From the NCBI GenBank assembly GCA_033283175.1, contig JAWMQM010000001.1, positions 248,001 through 312,000 on the forward strand: a DNA stretch of 64,000 bases, given 5' to 3'. Position numbers and translations under genes: made by a program. Below, piece by piece: positions 1-8,009 of the stretch; the stretch's first letter is position 1, and every line of letters begins with the position of its first letter. The DNA comes from Pseudomaricurvus sp033283175 (GTDB lineage: Bacteria; Pseudomonadota; Gammaproteobacteria; Pseudomonadales; Cellvibrionaceae). Under the pieces are notes generated by a model. It saw nothing but the letters and a program-made list of their open reading frames with translations, searched no databases and was not told where the DNA came from.

Positions 1-885
1 CAGGATAGCGATATCCTGCAGCATGGCCTTGCGACGGTCACCGAAACCAGGCGCTTTACAGGCAGACACTTTAACAATGCCGCGCATGTTGTTCACAACC
101 AGAGTGGCCAGCGCTTCGCCTTCGATATCTTCAGCGATGATAACCAGAGGCTTGCCGGACTTGGCAACGGCTTCCAGTACAGGCAGCAGCTCACGGATGT
201 TGGAGATTTTCTTGTCTACCAGCAGGATGAAAGGCGCATCTTGCTCAACGCTCATGCTCTCCTGGTTGTTGACGAAGTAAGGAGACAGGTAACCGCGATC
301 GAACTGCATACCTTCAACCACGTCCAGCTCGTTCTCCAGACCGCTGCCTTCTTCAACAGTGATCACACCTTCTTTACCCACTTTCTCCATGGCTTCAGCG
401 ATGATGTCGCCGATGTTGGTGTCGGAGTTGGCGGAGATGGTACCTACCTGGGCAATGGACTTGGTGTCAGTACAAGGCTGGGCAATGGACTGGATGTGCT
501 TAACCGCAGCAATAACGGCTTTGTCGATACCGCGCTTCAGGTCCATGGGGTTCATGCCAGCGGCAACGGACTTCAGGCCTTCGTTGACAATGGCCTGGGC
601 CAGTACGGTAGCAGTGGTGGTGCCGTCACCGGCGTCGTCAGAGGCTTTGGAAGCCACTTCTTTCACCATCTGCGCGCCCATGTTTTCGAACTTGTCTTTC
701 AGCTCGATCTCTTTGGCAACGGACACACCGTCTTTAGTGACAGTAGGGGCACCGAAAGACTTTTCCAGTACCACGTTGCGGCCTTTGGGGCCCAGAGTGG
801 TTTTAACCGCGTCGGCGAGGATGTTGACACCGGCCAGCATGCCCTGACGAGCTTCGTCGCCAAACTTAACAATCTTAGCAGCCAT
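1..885 (-). CDS. groEL: Chaperonin GroEL (Hsp60), 5' part only
   Basis: ATP-dependent cytoplasmic folding chaperonin; two seven-subunit rings act with the GroES lid. The window holds the first 295 codons; the 3' part lies beyond position 1. Family landmarks are clear: N-terminal MAAKIVKFGDEAR, the nucleotide-binding segment TLGPKGRNV, and the equatorial DGTTTATVLAQ motif containing the catalytic Asp. It lies 68 bp downstream of groES, the usual bicistronic order. The start at 885 follows an AAGGAGC ribosome site. Expression probably comes from the sigma-32 promoter upstream of groES. Identification is essentially certain; only the truncation by the window limits the description. Confidence 0.98.
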   Translation of the reverse strand, partial: MAAKIVKFGDEARQGMLAGVNILADAVKTTLGPKGRNVVLEKSFGAPTVTKDGVSVAKEIELKDKFENMGAQMVKEVASKASDDAGDGTTTATVLAQAIVNEGLKSVAAGMNPMDLKRGIDKAVIAAVKHIQSIAQPCTDTKSIAQVGTISANSDTNIGDIIAEAMEKVGKEGVITVEEGSGLENELDVVEGMQFDRGYLSPYFVNNQESMSVEQDAPFILLVDKKISNIRELLPVLEAVAKSGKPLVIIAEDIEGEALATLVVNNMRGIVKVSACKAPGFGDRRKAMLQDIAIL

Positions 886-953
886 TCTTTAGCTCCTTGG
901 AAATTCGTTTTGAATCAATACGTTATTAGATGTCTGAGACAGAGAGTCAGCGC

Positions 954-1247
954 TTAGCCTTCGATAACGGCTTTGATATCGCTCTCGGCCAGGATCACCA
1001 GCTCTTCGCCGTCCACTTCGATGGTGTCGCTGCCGGCGTATTTGCCGAAGACCACGATGTCACCAATTTTTACGTCTACAGGACGGCTCTCGCCGCTATC
1101 CAGCACGCGACCGCTACCAACAGCGACAACTTCACCCTGATTTGGCTTCTCTTTGGCAGAGCCGGGCAGAACGATACCGCCAGCGGTAGTTTTTTCTTCT
1201 TCCTTGCGGCGAACCACAACACGATCGTGTAAAGGACGAATTTTCAT
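954..1247 (-). CDS. groES: Co-chaperonin GroES (Hsp10)
   Basis: Heptameric lid of the GroEL folding chamber. The protein is 97 residues, the usual length, starting MKIRPLHDRVVVRRKEEE. The mobile loop containing GGIVLPG, which contacts GroEL, is at about residues 24-31. The frame is open 15 codons further upstream, but the ATG at 1247 is chosen because GGAGAAG lies at the right distance before it and because it gives the universal GroES N-terminus. First gene of the groES-groEL operon, preceded by a good sigma-32 promoter. Confidence 0.98.
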   Translation of the reverse strand: MKIRPLHDRVVVRRKEEEKTTAGGIVLPGSAKEKPNQGEVVAVGSGRVLDSGESRPVDVKIGDIVVFGKYAGSDTIEVDGEELVILAESDIKAVIEG

Positions 1248-1388
1248 GCGTTTCTTCTCCAAAACGTCAATTTCTGGACTGATTTCAAGCACTTAGCTTG
1301 GCTGTTTAGGTAAAAGCACCACTCGGGCAAGGCCGGTGGCGGCGTGATCCCAACCGGAGGGCTGGGTCACAAAAACCAAGTGGGTACC

Positions 1389-1417
1389 TAGATGGGGCTC
1401 AAAAAAGGGATTTCAAC
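1389..1417 (-). promoter_or_regulatory. Sigma-32 heat-shock promoter of groESL
   Basis: On the minus strand the sequence reads GTTGAAA, a 13-nt spacer, then CCCCATCTA. This closely matches the RpoH consensus (CTTGAAA, 13-15 nt, CCCCATnT). It lies about 140 bp upstream of the groES start. Seen directly; heat-shock control is inferred from the consensus. Confidence 0.85.
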
Positions 1418-1491
1418 ACCCACCTGTGAAAATTTTTCGATTTGCCACCAATCCCCCCGCACAGGGCCGGGCTGAAGGGCATTCGGCGGCC

Positions 1492-1968
1492 TCAACGCAG
1501 GCGCTTGTCATCGGGATCCGAGGGATCACGGTGCTTGTAGAACTCACCCTCGATAATGTCTTCGGAGCCGTCCGGATTGCGCCGATAGTGGTAAAACGTG
1601 CCAGCCCGCGAGGCGGTTTGCATAATCACCGGCCGCAACAGACGACCGATCAACAGCTGACGCAGGCCCGGGATGAGGCAGGCGAAACCGAGGGCGTCGG
1701 TGAAAAAACCGGGGGTCAGCAGCAGCGCGCCACCCACCGCCAGGAAGATCCCTTCCACCATCTCCTGTACCGGGATCTCCCCCTGGTTCATACGCTGGTT
1801 GGCACGAACCAGGGCCCTGGCGCCCTGCCGCCGCAGTAACGCCAGACCAATCATGGCGGTGAGCAGCACCAGCCCGATGGTGGGCAGGGCACCAATGCGC
1901 GAGCCCACGGCTATCAGCAGCCACATCTCCAGAATGGGCAGGACAACGAAAATAATTAGCAGGGGCAT
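1492..1968 (-). CDS. fxsA: FxsA family membrane protein
   Basis: Small cytoplasmic-membrane protein (158 aa) of the FxsA family. In E. coli, overproduced FxsA relieves exclusion of phage T7 by the F plasmid; its normal role is not settled. Hydrophobic segments lie at about residues 2-22, 26-44 and 74-100, with the family-typical LLTPGFFTD stretch after the third begins. The hydrophilic C-terminal tail is rich in charged residues. GGAGAG precedes the ATG. It is upstream of groESL on the same strand, a neighbourhood common in gammaproteobacteria, but groESL has its own heat-shock promoter. Confidence 0.93.
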   Translation of the reverse strand: MPLLIIFVVLPILEMWLLIAVGSRIGALPTIGLVLLTAMIGLALLRRQGARALVRANQRMNQGEIPVQEMVEGIFLAVGGALLLTPGFFTDALGFACLIPGLRQLLIGRLLRPVIMQTASRAGTFYHYRRNPDGSEDIIEGEFYKHRDPSDPDDKRLR

Positions 1969-2130
1969 GATCTCTCCGGCAGATTAGGGGTGTGCAATGG
2001 ACCGCGGACTGGCTGCAGTGTTCCCGCTTCTGCGGAAACAGCCAGGTAGGGGGAGTAGCCGACGTAGACTGCTAAGGCCCGCCAGCAGGCGTCATCACTG
2101 TCAGGTGAGATGGGGACGATCAGCTGAAAA

Positions 2131-2160
2131 TCAACCCCTGGCGCTGGCGCCCGGGGTTGA
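2131..2160 (-). terminator. Rho-independent terminator after the DUF481 gene
   Basis: A perfect inverted repeat, TCAACCCC and GGGGTTGA, with a GC-rich interior lies 9 bp past the stop codon. On the minus strand it is followed by TTTT. The short U-tract makes it a moderate terminator for the DUF481 gene. Confidence 0.7.
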
Positions 2161-2168
2161 CTCAGGGG

Positions 2169-3203
2169 TTACCACTGGTAGTTGACACCAATGGTGAGCT
2201 TTCTGTCTTCGCGACCAGCACCGACTGCTGGCTGATTGTCGTAGTCGTACTCCAGCTTCCATTCAGTGAACAGGCCCGGCCCCAAGGGCATAGTAACCCC
2301 CAGATCCGCACTGACTTCCCAGTCATCCTGGTCTTCCAGCGACTGCAGGAATTCATTCACGTTGAACAGCTCGATCTTGTAGGGCAGCTTGTGGCGGAAG
2401 TCTGAGGCCAGGCGCCAGCCCATGTGCTCATCCTTGGCGTCCCAGAGAGGGTCGAGCCGGTCAGCATCGGTACCGTCCAGGTACTCCTTAATGTAATCAA
2501 CACCACTTTCCAGCGCGAAGGCCGAGCGGGCGTTTTCCCACAGCTGCACACCCAAACCGGTACCGAGCGTGTAACGGTCACTGATGTTGTCCGGCTCGCT
2601 GGCCTCCCAGCGGGCCTGGTTGTACCAGTACCAGAACTCGTCGAAGAAGTAATCGAAGCGGTAACGTACATCGTACTCTTCGTCCAATGGCGCCTCGTCG
2701 GAAGATTCACCGCTGTAGGACATATCCAGTCGATGACGAATGTCCTGCTTGCGGAAGCTCACCCCTGCAGCAGCGTCGATGTCGTCTTCCACCGTATTAC
2801 CGCGCTCAAAGGACGCTGCGACCGACAGCTTGCCCTTGTAGACATAGCCTGAATTTTCTGTGTGATCGGTGAACGCCACCATATCGTGAAGGGCCAGCAG
2901 GTCGCCCGCCTCGACAGGTCCGTCACCACATTTGTAGTTCAGTTGATTGTCACTCATACCCAACAAGTCACAAGGCTCCTTGTTGCCGATGACCTTGAAC
3001 TGGGTGCCGGTGTTCATGTCGACCACCTGCTCTTTGGCAATGGTCAATTCACCAAAGCTGGTGGACTTCCAGGTGATGGTACCGTTGTCCATACTGACCA
3101 GTTCACCTTCGATACGGTCACCATTGGCCAATACCAGCTCACCGCTGTAGGCTGCCTGAGCAACCATAGCTGACAAGGCCGCGGCCGCTACCACTCGAAT
3201 CAT
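2169..3203 (-). CDS. DUF481 outer-membrane beta-barrel protein (YdiY-like)
   Basis: Predicted secreted 344-aa protein. A signal peptide occupies about residues 1-20 (MIRVVAAAALSAM..., ending near AAYSG). A short soluble N-terminal region follows (residues 20-110, with a GDRIEGELVSMDNG motif). A DUF481 barrel fills the remainder, with many alternating aromatic strands and a terminal aromatic residue (NYQW) typical of proteins assembled by the BAM complex. The ATG at 3203 is preferred over an upstream ATG at 3257 because GGGGAAT precedes it and the signal peptide then begins at residue 1. Function is unknown; family members are described as salt-induced outer-membrane proteins. It is followed by its own terminator. 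Confidence 0.85.
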   Translation of the reverse strand: MIRVVAAAALSAMVAQAAYSGELVLANGDRIEGELVSMDNGTITWKSTSFGELTIAKEQVVDMNTGTQFKVIGNKEPCDLLGMSDNQLNYKCGDGPVEAGDLLALHDMVAFTDHTENSGYVYKGKLSVAASFERGNTVEDDIDAAAGVSFRKQDIRHRLDMSYSGESSDEAPLDEEYDVRYRFDYFFDEFWYWYNQARWEASEPDNISDRYTLGTGLGVQLWENARSAFALESGVDYIKEYLDGTDADRLDPLWDAKDEHMGWRLASDFRHKLPYKIELFNVNEFLQSLEDQDDWEVSADLGVTMPLGPGLFTEWKLEYDYDNQPAVGAGREDRKLTIGVNYQW

Positions 3204-3365
3204 AGTTATTCCCCGATTTTTTGTTAGGCATATCACATTCCGCGATAGTGTAAACAATGCCGCTGGCGATGCCTACGCTACAAAGGGGTTAATGGTTCAT
3301 AAAGCCAGTTCACAGAGACGTCCACCCGCGGTGGCAAACGCTATTCACTGCGCGGCCAATCCGCT

Positions 3366-4664
3366 ATGGTAAGCCCTGCCATTCAGACCGACGTAACCAT
3401 GACTGCCAGCGAATCCCGTAGCACCCTGCAACAAGCCATCTTCAACCGCCGCACACTGATCTGCATCTTCACCGGTTTCAGTTCCGGCCTGCCGCTCTAT
3501 ATCCTCGCGCAGCTGGTGCCGGCGTGGATGCGCACGGAAGGCATCGGCCTGAAAGAGATAGGCCTGTTTACCCTGATCAACCTGCCCTACACCTGGAAAT
3601 TTCTGTGGGCCCCGTTGATGGATCGCTTCAGCCTGCCGCTGCTGGGATTGCGTCGTGGCTGGATGTTGCTGTGCCAGATCCTGCTGCTGTTGAGCATCGC
3701 CGCCCTGCCCTGGCTGGACCTCAACAACAACCTGCTGATCATTACCTGGCTGGCCGCTGCAGTAGCTTTCTTCAGCGCCAGCCAGGATGTTGTTTTAGAC
3801 GCCTACCGACGGGAAATCCTGCCCGACACGGAATTGGGTTTTGGCAACTCCATACACATCAATGCCTATCGCATCGCCGGCCTGATCCCCGGCTCCCTGT
3901 CACTGATCCTGGCCGATCACTTTGACTGGCAGACGGTATTTGCCGTTACCGCGGCGTTTATGTTGCTGGGTATCGGCCTCACCCTCTGCATCGATGAACC
4001 GGAGCACCGCTACACGCCACACACCCTGCGCAGCGCCGTTACCGAGCCCTTTCAGGAGTTCTTCAATCGCAACGGCGTGCGTCAGGCAATGCTGATCCTG
4101 GCGTTTATCTTTCTCTACAAGCTGGGCGACAATATGGCTACCGCCCTCTCCACGCCCTTCTATATCGACCTCGGATTCAGCCTCAGCGAGATTGGCATTA
4201 TCGCCAAGAATGCGGCGCTCTGGCCCATGGTGTTTGGCAGCATAGCCGGTGGCATCATCATGATCCGGCTGGGCATTAATCGCTCATTGTGGGTGTTTGG
4301 TGTGGTACAGATGCTGTCGATCCTGGGCTTTGCCCTGCTGGCTCACGTGGGGGCCAACCTGTGGCTGCTGGGCCTTGTCATCGGCTTTGAATACCTGGGG
4401 GTCGGTCTGGGCACCGCCGCCATGGTGGCCTTTATCGCCCGCACCACCGATCGGCGCTACACCGCCACCCAGTTCGCCCTGTTCACGGCAGTGGCGGCCC
4501 TGCCCCGTTCGCTGGCCAATGCGGCCACCGGCTATATCGTTGAAGCCACCGGATGGGAGACCTTTTTCTACCTGTGTACACTGCTGGCGGTGCCCGGCAT
4601 GCTGTTGCTGGTGGTGATGGCACCGTGGCAGGAAGCGCCCCCGGCAGAGGAGGCCCGGGCATGA
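3366..4664 (+). CDS. ampG: AmpG-like MFS permease (anhydromuropeptide importer)
   Basis: Major facilitator protein of 432 aa with about 12 hydrophobic segments. AmpG members carry GlcNAc-anhydroMurNAc peptides from periplasm to cytoplasm for peptidoglycan recycling. Family features include an N-terminal FTGFSSGLPLYIL, the NLPYTWKFLWAPLMDR loop, and the SQDVVLDAYRRE segment. Two in-frame ATGs are possible (3366 and 3399), neither with a strong ribosome site. The stop overlaps the start of the ABC ATPase gene (ATGA). The recycling amidase gene ampD lies 4.2 kb away, which fits the assignment. A different MFS substrate cannot be excluded. Confidence 0.85.
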   Translation: MVSPAIQTDVTMTASESRSTLQQAIFNRRTLICIFTGFSSGLPLYILAQLVPAWMRTEGIGLKEIGLFTLINLPYTWKFLWAPLMDRFSLPLLGLRRGWMLLCQILLLLSIAALPWLDLNNNLLIITWLAAAVAFFSASQDVVLDAYRREILPDTELGFGNSIHINAYRIAGLIPGSLSLILADHFDWQTVFAVTAAFMLLGIGLTLCIDEPEHRYTPHTLRSAVTEPFQEFFNRNGVRQAMLILAFIFLYKLGDNMATALSTPFYIDLGFSLSEIGIIAKNAALWPMVFGSIAGGIIMIRLGINRSLWVFGVVQMLSILGFALLAHVGANLWLLGLVIGFEYLGVGLGTAAMVAFIARTTDRRYTATQFALFTAVAALPRSLANAATGYIVEATGWETFFYLCTLLAVPGMLLLVVMAPWQEAPPAEEARA

Positions 4665-5542
4665 CAGAGATCATGGAAGTGCGGCAATTGGTCAAGCATT
4701 TCAAGCGGGTGCAGGCCGTCAACGGCCTCAGTTTTGCCATTCCCCAGGGCATCTGCTTTGGCCTGCTGGGCCCCAACGGCGCCGGCAAAACCACCACCAT
4801 CGAAATGATGGAGGGGATAACCCGCCCCAGCAGCGGCCAGATCCTCTACAAGGGACAAGAGAATAATCCCGCCTTCAAACAAGAAGCAGGCATCCAGTTC
4901 CAGTCCACAGCGCTGATGGATTTCCTCGCGGTACGCGAGGTGCTGCAACTGTTTGCCAGCTTTTACCAGCACAGCCAGCCCCTGCCACACCTGATCGAGC
5001 AGTGCCAGCTGGGGGACTTTATCGACCAACCCGCCACCAAGCTCTCCGGCGGGCAGAAGCAACGATTGCTGCTGGCCCTGGCGCTGGTGAACGATCCGGA
5101 TATCCTGTTTCTGGACGAGCCCACCACCGGCCTCGACCCCCAATCGCGGCGCAACTTCTGGCGCCTGATCGAGGAGATCAAACAGCAGGGGAAAACCGTG
5201 GTACTTACTACTCACTACATGGATGAAGCAGAACAGCTGTGCGACCAGCTGGTGATCGTCGACAAGGGGCAAATAATTGCCGAGGGCTCCCCCCGGGACC
5301 TGCTACGCAGCCACTTTCAGGATGTCTTTGTCTGCCTCGACTCCGAGGACCTGCCGCCCGAATGGCAGCAGCGGGAGAACGTGACCCATCAGGGACGCCA
5401 GTCGGTGATCGCCAGCCGCTCTATCGAGGGCACCCTGCAGGAGCTGATGCAGTCCGGCGCCAAGCTGCACTCACTGCAGGTGCGCAATGCCACCCTGGAT
5501 GACCTGTTCCTGAAACTCACCGGACACAGCTTGCGGGACTGA
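4661..5542 (+). CDS. ABC-2 type exporter, ATP-binding protein
   Basis: Single nucleotide-binding-domain ATPase (293 aa) that powers the adjacent ABC-2 permease. Visible motifs: Walker A GPNGAGKTTT (residues 37-46), a Q-loop near QFQST, signature LSGGQKQR, Walker B ILFLDEPTTGLD, and the H-loop TTHYMDEAEQLCD. This is the DrrA/CcmA-like drug and lipid exporter class. The ATG overlaps the stop of the preceding ampG gene and follows GGAGG; a longer open frame extending back to 4553 overlaps ampG and is not used. Substrate is unknown. The gene probably forms an operon with its neighbours on both sides. Confidence 0.9.
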   Translation: MTEIMEVRQLVKHFKRVQAVNGLSFAIPQGICFGLLGPNGAGKTTTIEMMEGITRPSSGQILYKGQENNPAFKQEAGIQFQSTALMDFLAVREVLQLFASFYQHSQPLPHLIEQCQLGDFIDQPATKLSGGQKQRLLLALALVNDPDILFLDEPTTGLDPQSRRNFWRLIEEIKQQGKTVVLTTHYMDEAEQLCDQLVIVDKGQIIAEGSPRDLLRSHFQDVFVCLDSEDLPPEWQQRENVTHQGRQSVIASRSIEGTLQELMQSGAKLHSLQVRNATLDDLFLKLTGHSLRD

Positions 5543-5598
5543 GACACCAGCCGCTACCGAGGCCCATCCGCCACGACAACCAGCCGAGAGCTTACAAC

Positions 5599-6603
5599 GT
5601 GAACCAGCTGCTCAACCTGTTTCTGGCCCGCACCAAAGAGTACTACCGCGACCGCGGCTCGCTCTCCTGGTCGTTTATTATGCCGCCGCTCATCATTGCC
5701 GTGGTGGCGCTGGCGTTTTCCCGGGAAGACACCACCCTGTTCAAGGTGGGCTACTACCCGGCGGACACCCCGCCAGCCGTGCTTGCAGACAAAGGGTATC
5801 TGCAGATGCTGCCGTACAGCGATGAGCTGAAAGCGCGCCAGCGGGTGGAACACCATCAACTGGACCTGCTGATCTACACGGATGGCAGCCAACACTACCT
5901 CTACAACCCCACCTCCGTGCGGGCACAACCGGTACGGGACCTGATCGCCAGCGACACCATCGGAGCCGACTGGAGCGCAGAGACCCTGGCCGGGCGCAAG
6001 ATTCGCTACGTGGACTGGGTCATCCCGGGCATTCTGGCCATGAACCTGATGTTCAGCGGCCTCTTCGGGGTCGGCTATGTAATTGTGCGTTACCGTAAAA
6101 ATGGCGTCCTCAAGCGGTTGCAAGCAGCGCCGGTCTCCCCGTTGACCTTCCTTACGGCGCAAATGCTGTCCCGACTGCTGATCATGCTGATGGTCAGCAT
6201 CATGGTCTACCTGGTCTCCGATTGGTTCCTCAACTTCCTGATGCTGGGCAGCTATTGGCTGTTACTGCTGATCGCGGTGCTCGGTAACATCTGTATCCTC
6301 TCCCTGGGCCTGATTGTCGCCAGCCGCCTGGCCAATGAGGAACTGGCGAACGGCCTGTTGAACTTCCTCACCTTCCCCATGCTGCTGCTCTCGGAGGTCT
6401 GGTTCTCCCTGGACGGGGCCCCTCACTGGATGTCTGTAGTGGCCGAAGCACTGCCTCTGACCCACATAGTACAGGCGGCACGCTCGGTGATGCTGGATGG
6501 CGCAGGCATAAACGAGGTGGGTTATCACCTGCTGGTGCTGGGGGCCATGACTGCGGTTTTCCTGCTATTGGCGGCAAAATTATTTCGTTGGCGATCGGAT
6601 TAA
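5599..6603 (+). CDS. ABC-2 type exporter, permease
   Basis: Integral membrane partner of the ATPase encoded 56 bp upstream, 334 aa. Layout is typical of ABC-2 permeases: one N-terminal membrane segment (about residues 24-42), a large periplasmic domain, then five hydrophobic segments from about residue 145 to the end, finishing with FLLLAAKLFRWRSD. The start codon is GTG, with only a weak GAGAG before it. The ATPase and permease make a complete two-gene exporter. The substrate (drug, lipid or polysaccharide) cannot be told from sequence. Confidence 0.88.
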   Translation: MNQLLNLFLARTKEYYRDRGSLSWSFIMPPLIIAVVALAFSREDTTLFKVGYYPADTPPAVLADKGYLQMLPYSDELKARQRVEHHQLDLLIYTDGSQHYLYNPTSVRAQPVRDLIASDTIGADWSAETLAGRKIRYVDWVIPGILAMNLMFSGLFGVGYVIVRYRKNGVLKRLQAAPVSPLTFLTAQMLSRLLIMLMVSIMVYLVSDWFLNFLMLGSYWLLLLIAVLGNICILSLGLIVASRLANEELANGLLNFLTFPMLLLSEVWFSLDGAPHWMSVVAEALPLTHIVQAARSVMLDGAGINEVGYHLLVLGAMTAVFLLLAAKLFRWRSD

Positions 6604-6699
6604 TAATATTCAACAAGTCTGTTGTATACCTTCCACACAAAAAACACTCCTTTACATATCTAATCACCACATGACTGTGTATTTTTTTCACAAACTGTC

Positions 6700-6705
6700 T
6701 ATAAT
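6700..6705 (+). promoter_or_regulatory. Probable -10 box for the small secreted protein gene
   Basis: An exact TATAAT lies about 80 bp upstream of the ATG at 6786, in an AT-rich gap after the ABC permease gene. The region 16-18 nt upstream (TGTGTA) is a poor -35 box, so the promoter may need an activator. Seen in sequence; use is inferred. Confidence 0.45.
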
Positions 6706-6785
6706 GGCGCCCCGATATCGACACCATCCCCCAAAAGCCCTGTTTAACGTAGGGCTTAAGCGAAAGTTATTGAGGCACCATTACT

Positions 6786-7043
6786 ATGAAACGTGTACTG
6801 ACCGCAGCCCTGCTGACCTTCTCCACCGCCGCTCTGGCCGGCCCAACCGCCATGAAAGACGCTGGCACCGAGCAAGGCGCTGACGGCCGCACCTTCTCCA
6901 AGCTGGAAATCAGCTGCTCCAACACCAGCGAGCCACGCACTGTTGTACAGTTTGAAGGCAGCAAAGAGTGGTGTCTGGCTGACAACTCTTACTGCAGCAA
7001 GAAGAAAATCAAGGCCGCCAAGAAGGCCTGTAAGCAGAAGTAA
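6786..7043 (+). CDS. Small secreted cysteine-containing protein, unknown function
   Basis: Encodes 85 aa with a clear signal peptide (MKRVLTAALLTFSTAALA, cleavage after ALA). The mature part of about 67 aa has four cysteines (SCSN, EWCLADNSYC and the C-terminal KKAC), which could form two disulfides in the periplasm. The C-terminus is very lysine-rich (SKKKIKAAKKACKQK). A TATAAT box lies upstream and a strong terminator directly downstream, so it is a single-gene transcription unit. I do not recognise a named family. The stand-alone expression signals and clean signal peptide argue that the gene is real. Confidence 0.8.
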   Translation: MKRVLTAALLTFSTAALAGPTAMKDAGTEQGADGRTFSKLEISCSNTSEPRTVVQFEGSKEWCLADNSYCSKKKIKAAKKACKQK

Positions 7044-7093
7044 GATTCTGCCGCTGTCCTGCTGACAGCGCTGCGAGCACCTCTCGCAAACAT

Positions 7094-7133
7094 CAAAAAG
7101 CCCCCGCCGACAGCGATCGACGGGGGCTTTTAT
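7094..7133. terminator. Rho-independent terminator (bidirectional)
   Basis: AAAAGCCCCCG and CGGGGGCTTTT form an 11-bp stem flanked by A and T runs, 50 bp after the stop of the small secreted protein gene. It should work well on the plus strand. Confidence 0.9.
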
Positions 7134-7317
7134 GCGTCTGGGCCCCGACCAGAGAGTCCAGTGGCGAGCAGCGAATGTACGTCCAATTCTGCAATCGGCG
7201 CACTGCAGGATCTGCATTCCCCCCCCAAGGTACCGCTCTTGCAGCCGGGCGGCACAGTTCACCCTGTACGCGGGAATGATATCCAGCAGGCGCCTGAGAT
7301 CGCCACGCCTGGGCCCT

Positions 7318-7345
7318 GGATTCCCGCCTGCGCGGGAAAGACACA
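7318..7345 (-). repeat. REP-like palindrome, single copy
   Basis: The core ATTCCCGCCTGCGCGGGAA is the same palindromic element, in opposite orientation, as the tandem copies at 7415-7566 and the copies at 33304-33413. The arms CCCGC and GCGGG are perfect around CTGC. It behaves as a dispersed extragenic palindrome. Confidence 0.7.
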
Positions 7346-7414
7346 CCCAAAGACTGGATCACTCCCACCCCTGCGAAAGTATGGAAGAGCCTGGTAACTG
7401 CTTAACTTGCCAGG

Positions 7415-7566
7415 GGTCATCCCCACTTAGGCAGGGGACCCAGCCTGCCAGGTGATCCCGATTACCACGTCGGAACGTCATCCCCGCGCTGGCGGGGACC
7501 CAGCCTGCCGGGCAACCCCGATGAGCACTTCAGAATGTCATCCCCGCGCAGGCGGGGATCCAGCTG
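7415..7566 (+). repeat. Three tandem 60-bp palindromic repeats
   Basis: GTCATCCCC...GGGGACCCAGC occurs three times with an exact 60-bp period (cores at about 7417, 7477 and 7537). The about 32-bp segments between cores are also similar to each other: both start CAGCCTGCC and share CCCGAT, CAC and TC-GAA blocks. This is therefore a tandem duplication of a REP-like palindrome with its flank, not a spacer array. Confidence 0.8.
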
Positions 7567-7800
7567 GACGTAGATGTACCAAAAAGATAAAGCGCGCCCC
7601 CGAAAGCTGAAGCAAACGAACTCGCCCCCAGCCTGAATGCACCGGCCAGATTCGTCGATCAGGATTTCAAGGAAGGATTTCCCAAAACAGAGAGAAGGTT
7701 CGGGAAGTTCGGGATTGGAGGTTCCTGAAAAGGGCTTGCCGGCAGAGCCATGCGCAGTTCAAGTGCTGTGTTAGTGGCGCATCCCTGCAGTCGAGGAGAA

Positions 7801-7816
7801 CTGTATATATGTACAG
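7801..7816. promoter_or_regulatory. LexA-type SOS box with no obvious target gene
   Basis: CTGTATATATGTACAG fits the gammaproteobacterial LexA consensus CTGT-N8-ACAG with an alternating TA centre. No protein gene starts within 800 bp in either direction; ampE ends toward it and the small secreted protein gene is terminated before it. A small RNA or a lost gene is possible. Confidence 0.5.
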
Positions 7817-8009
7817 CCCTGCCGGCAAGAAGTTCATAGTATTCGCAGCTCCAGACAGGGTCAAGGGCTTTGGCCAGCTTAGATTAATTTATTCTCGATA
7901 GCAGAAACCCTTATTACACGGCCTCTTCGGGTATGTAAGCGCTAACGTACCAGATCATACAGGCCTCACATGGCCAACACATTTCCAGCCCACCAGCGGT
8001 AGCAGCAGG

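Larger units (their letters stand above)
7134..8009. other. Gene-free interval with repeats and a LexA-type box
   Basis: About 0.9 kb between the terminator of the small secreted protein gene and the 3' end of ampE. No open frame here has protein-like composition or a ribosome site. It holds an inverted copy of a palindromic repeat (about 7318-7345), three tandem 60-bp palindromic units (7415-7566) and an AT-rich CTGT-N8-ACAG site (7801-7816). The rest shows nothing I can assign. Confidence 0.6.

Noticed and set aside
4553..4660. N-terminal extension of the ABC ATPase, suggesting fusion to AmpG
   Set aside because: The extension is out-of-frame ampG sequence; the ATG at 4661 has a ribosome site and an ATGA overlap.
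7415..7566. CRISPR array of three repeats
   Set aside because: The would-be spacers are similar to each other, the core occurs singly elsewhere in both orientations, and no cas gene is present.
7667..7864. Minus-strand open frame of 65 codons over the LexA-type box
   Set aside because: The box lies inside the frame rather than before it, there is no ribosome site, and the composition is not protein-like.
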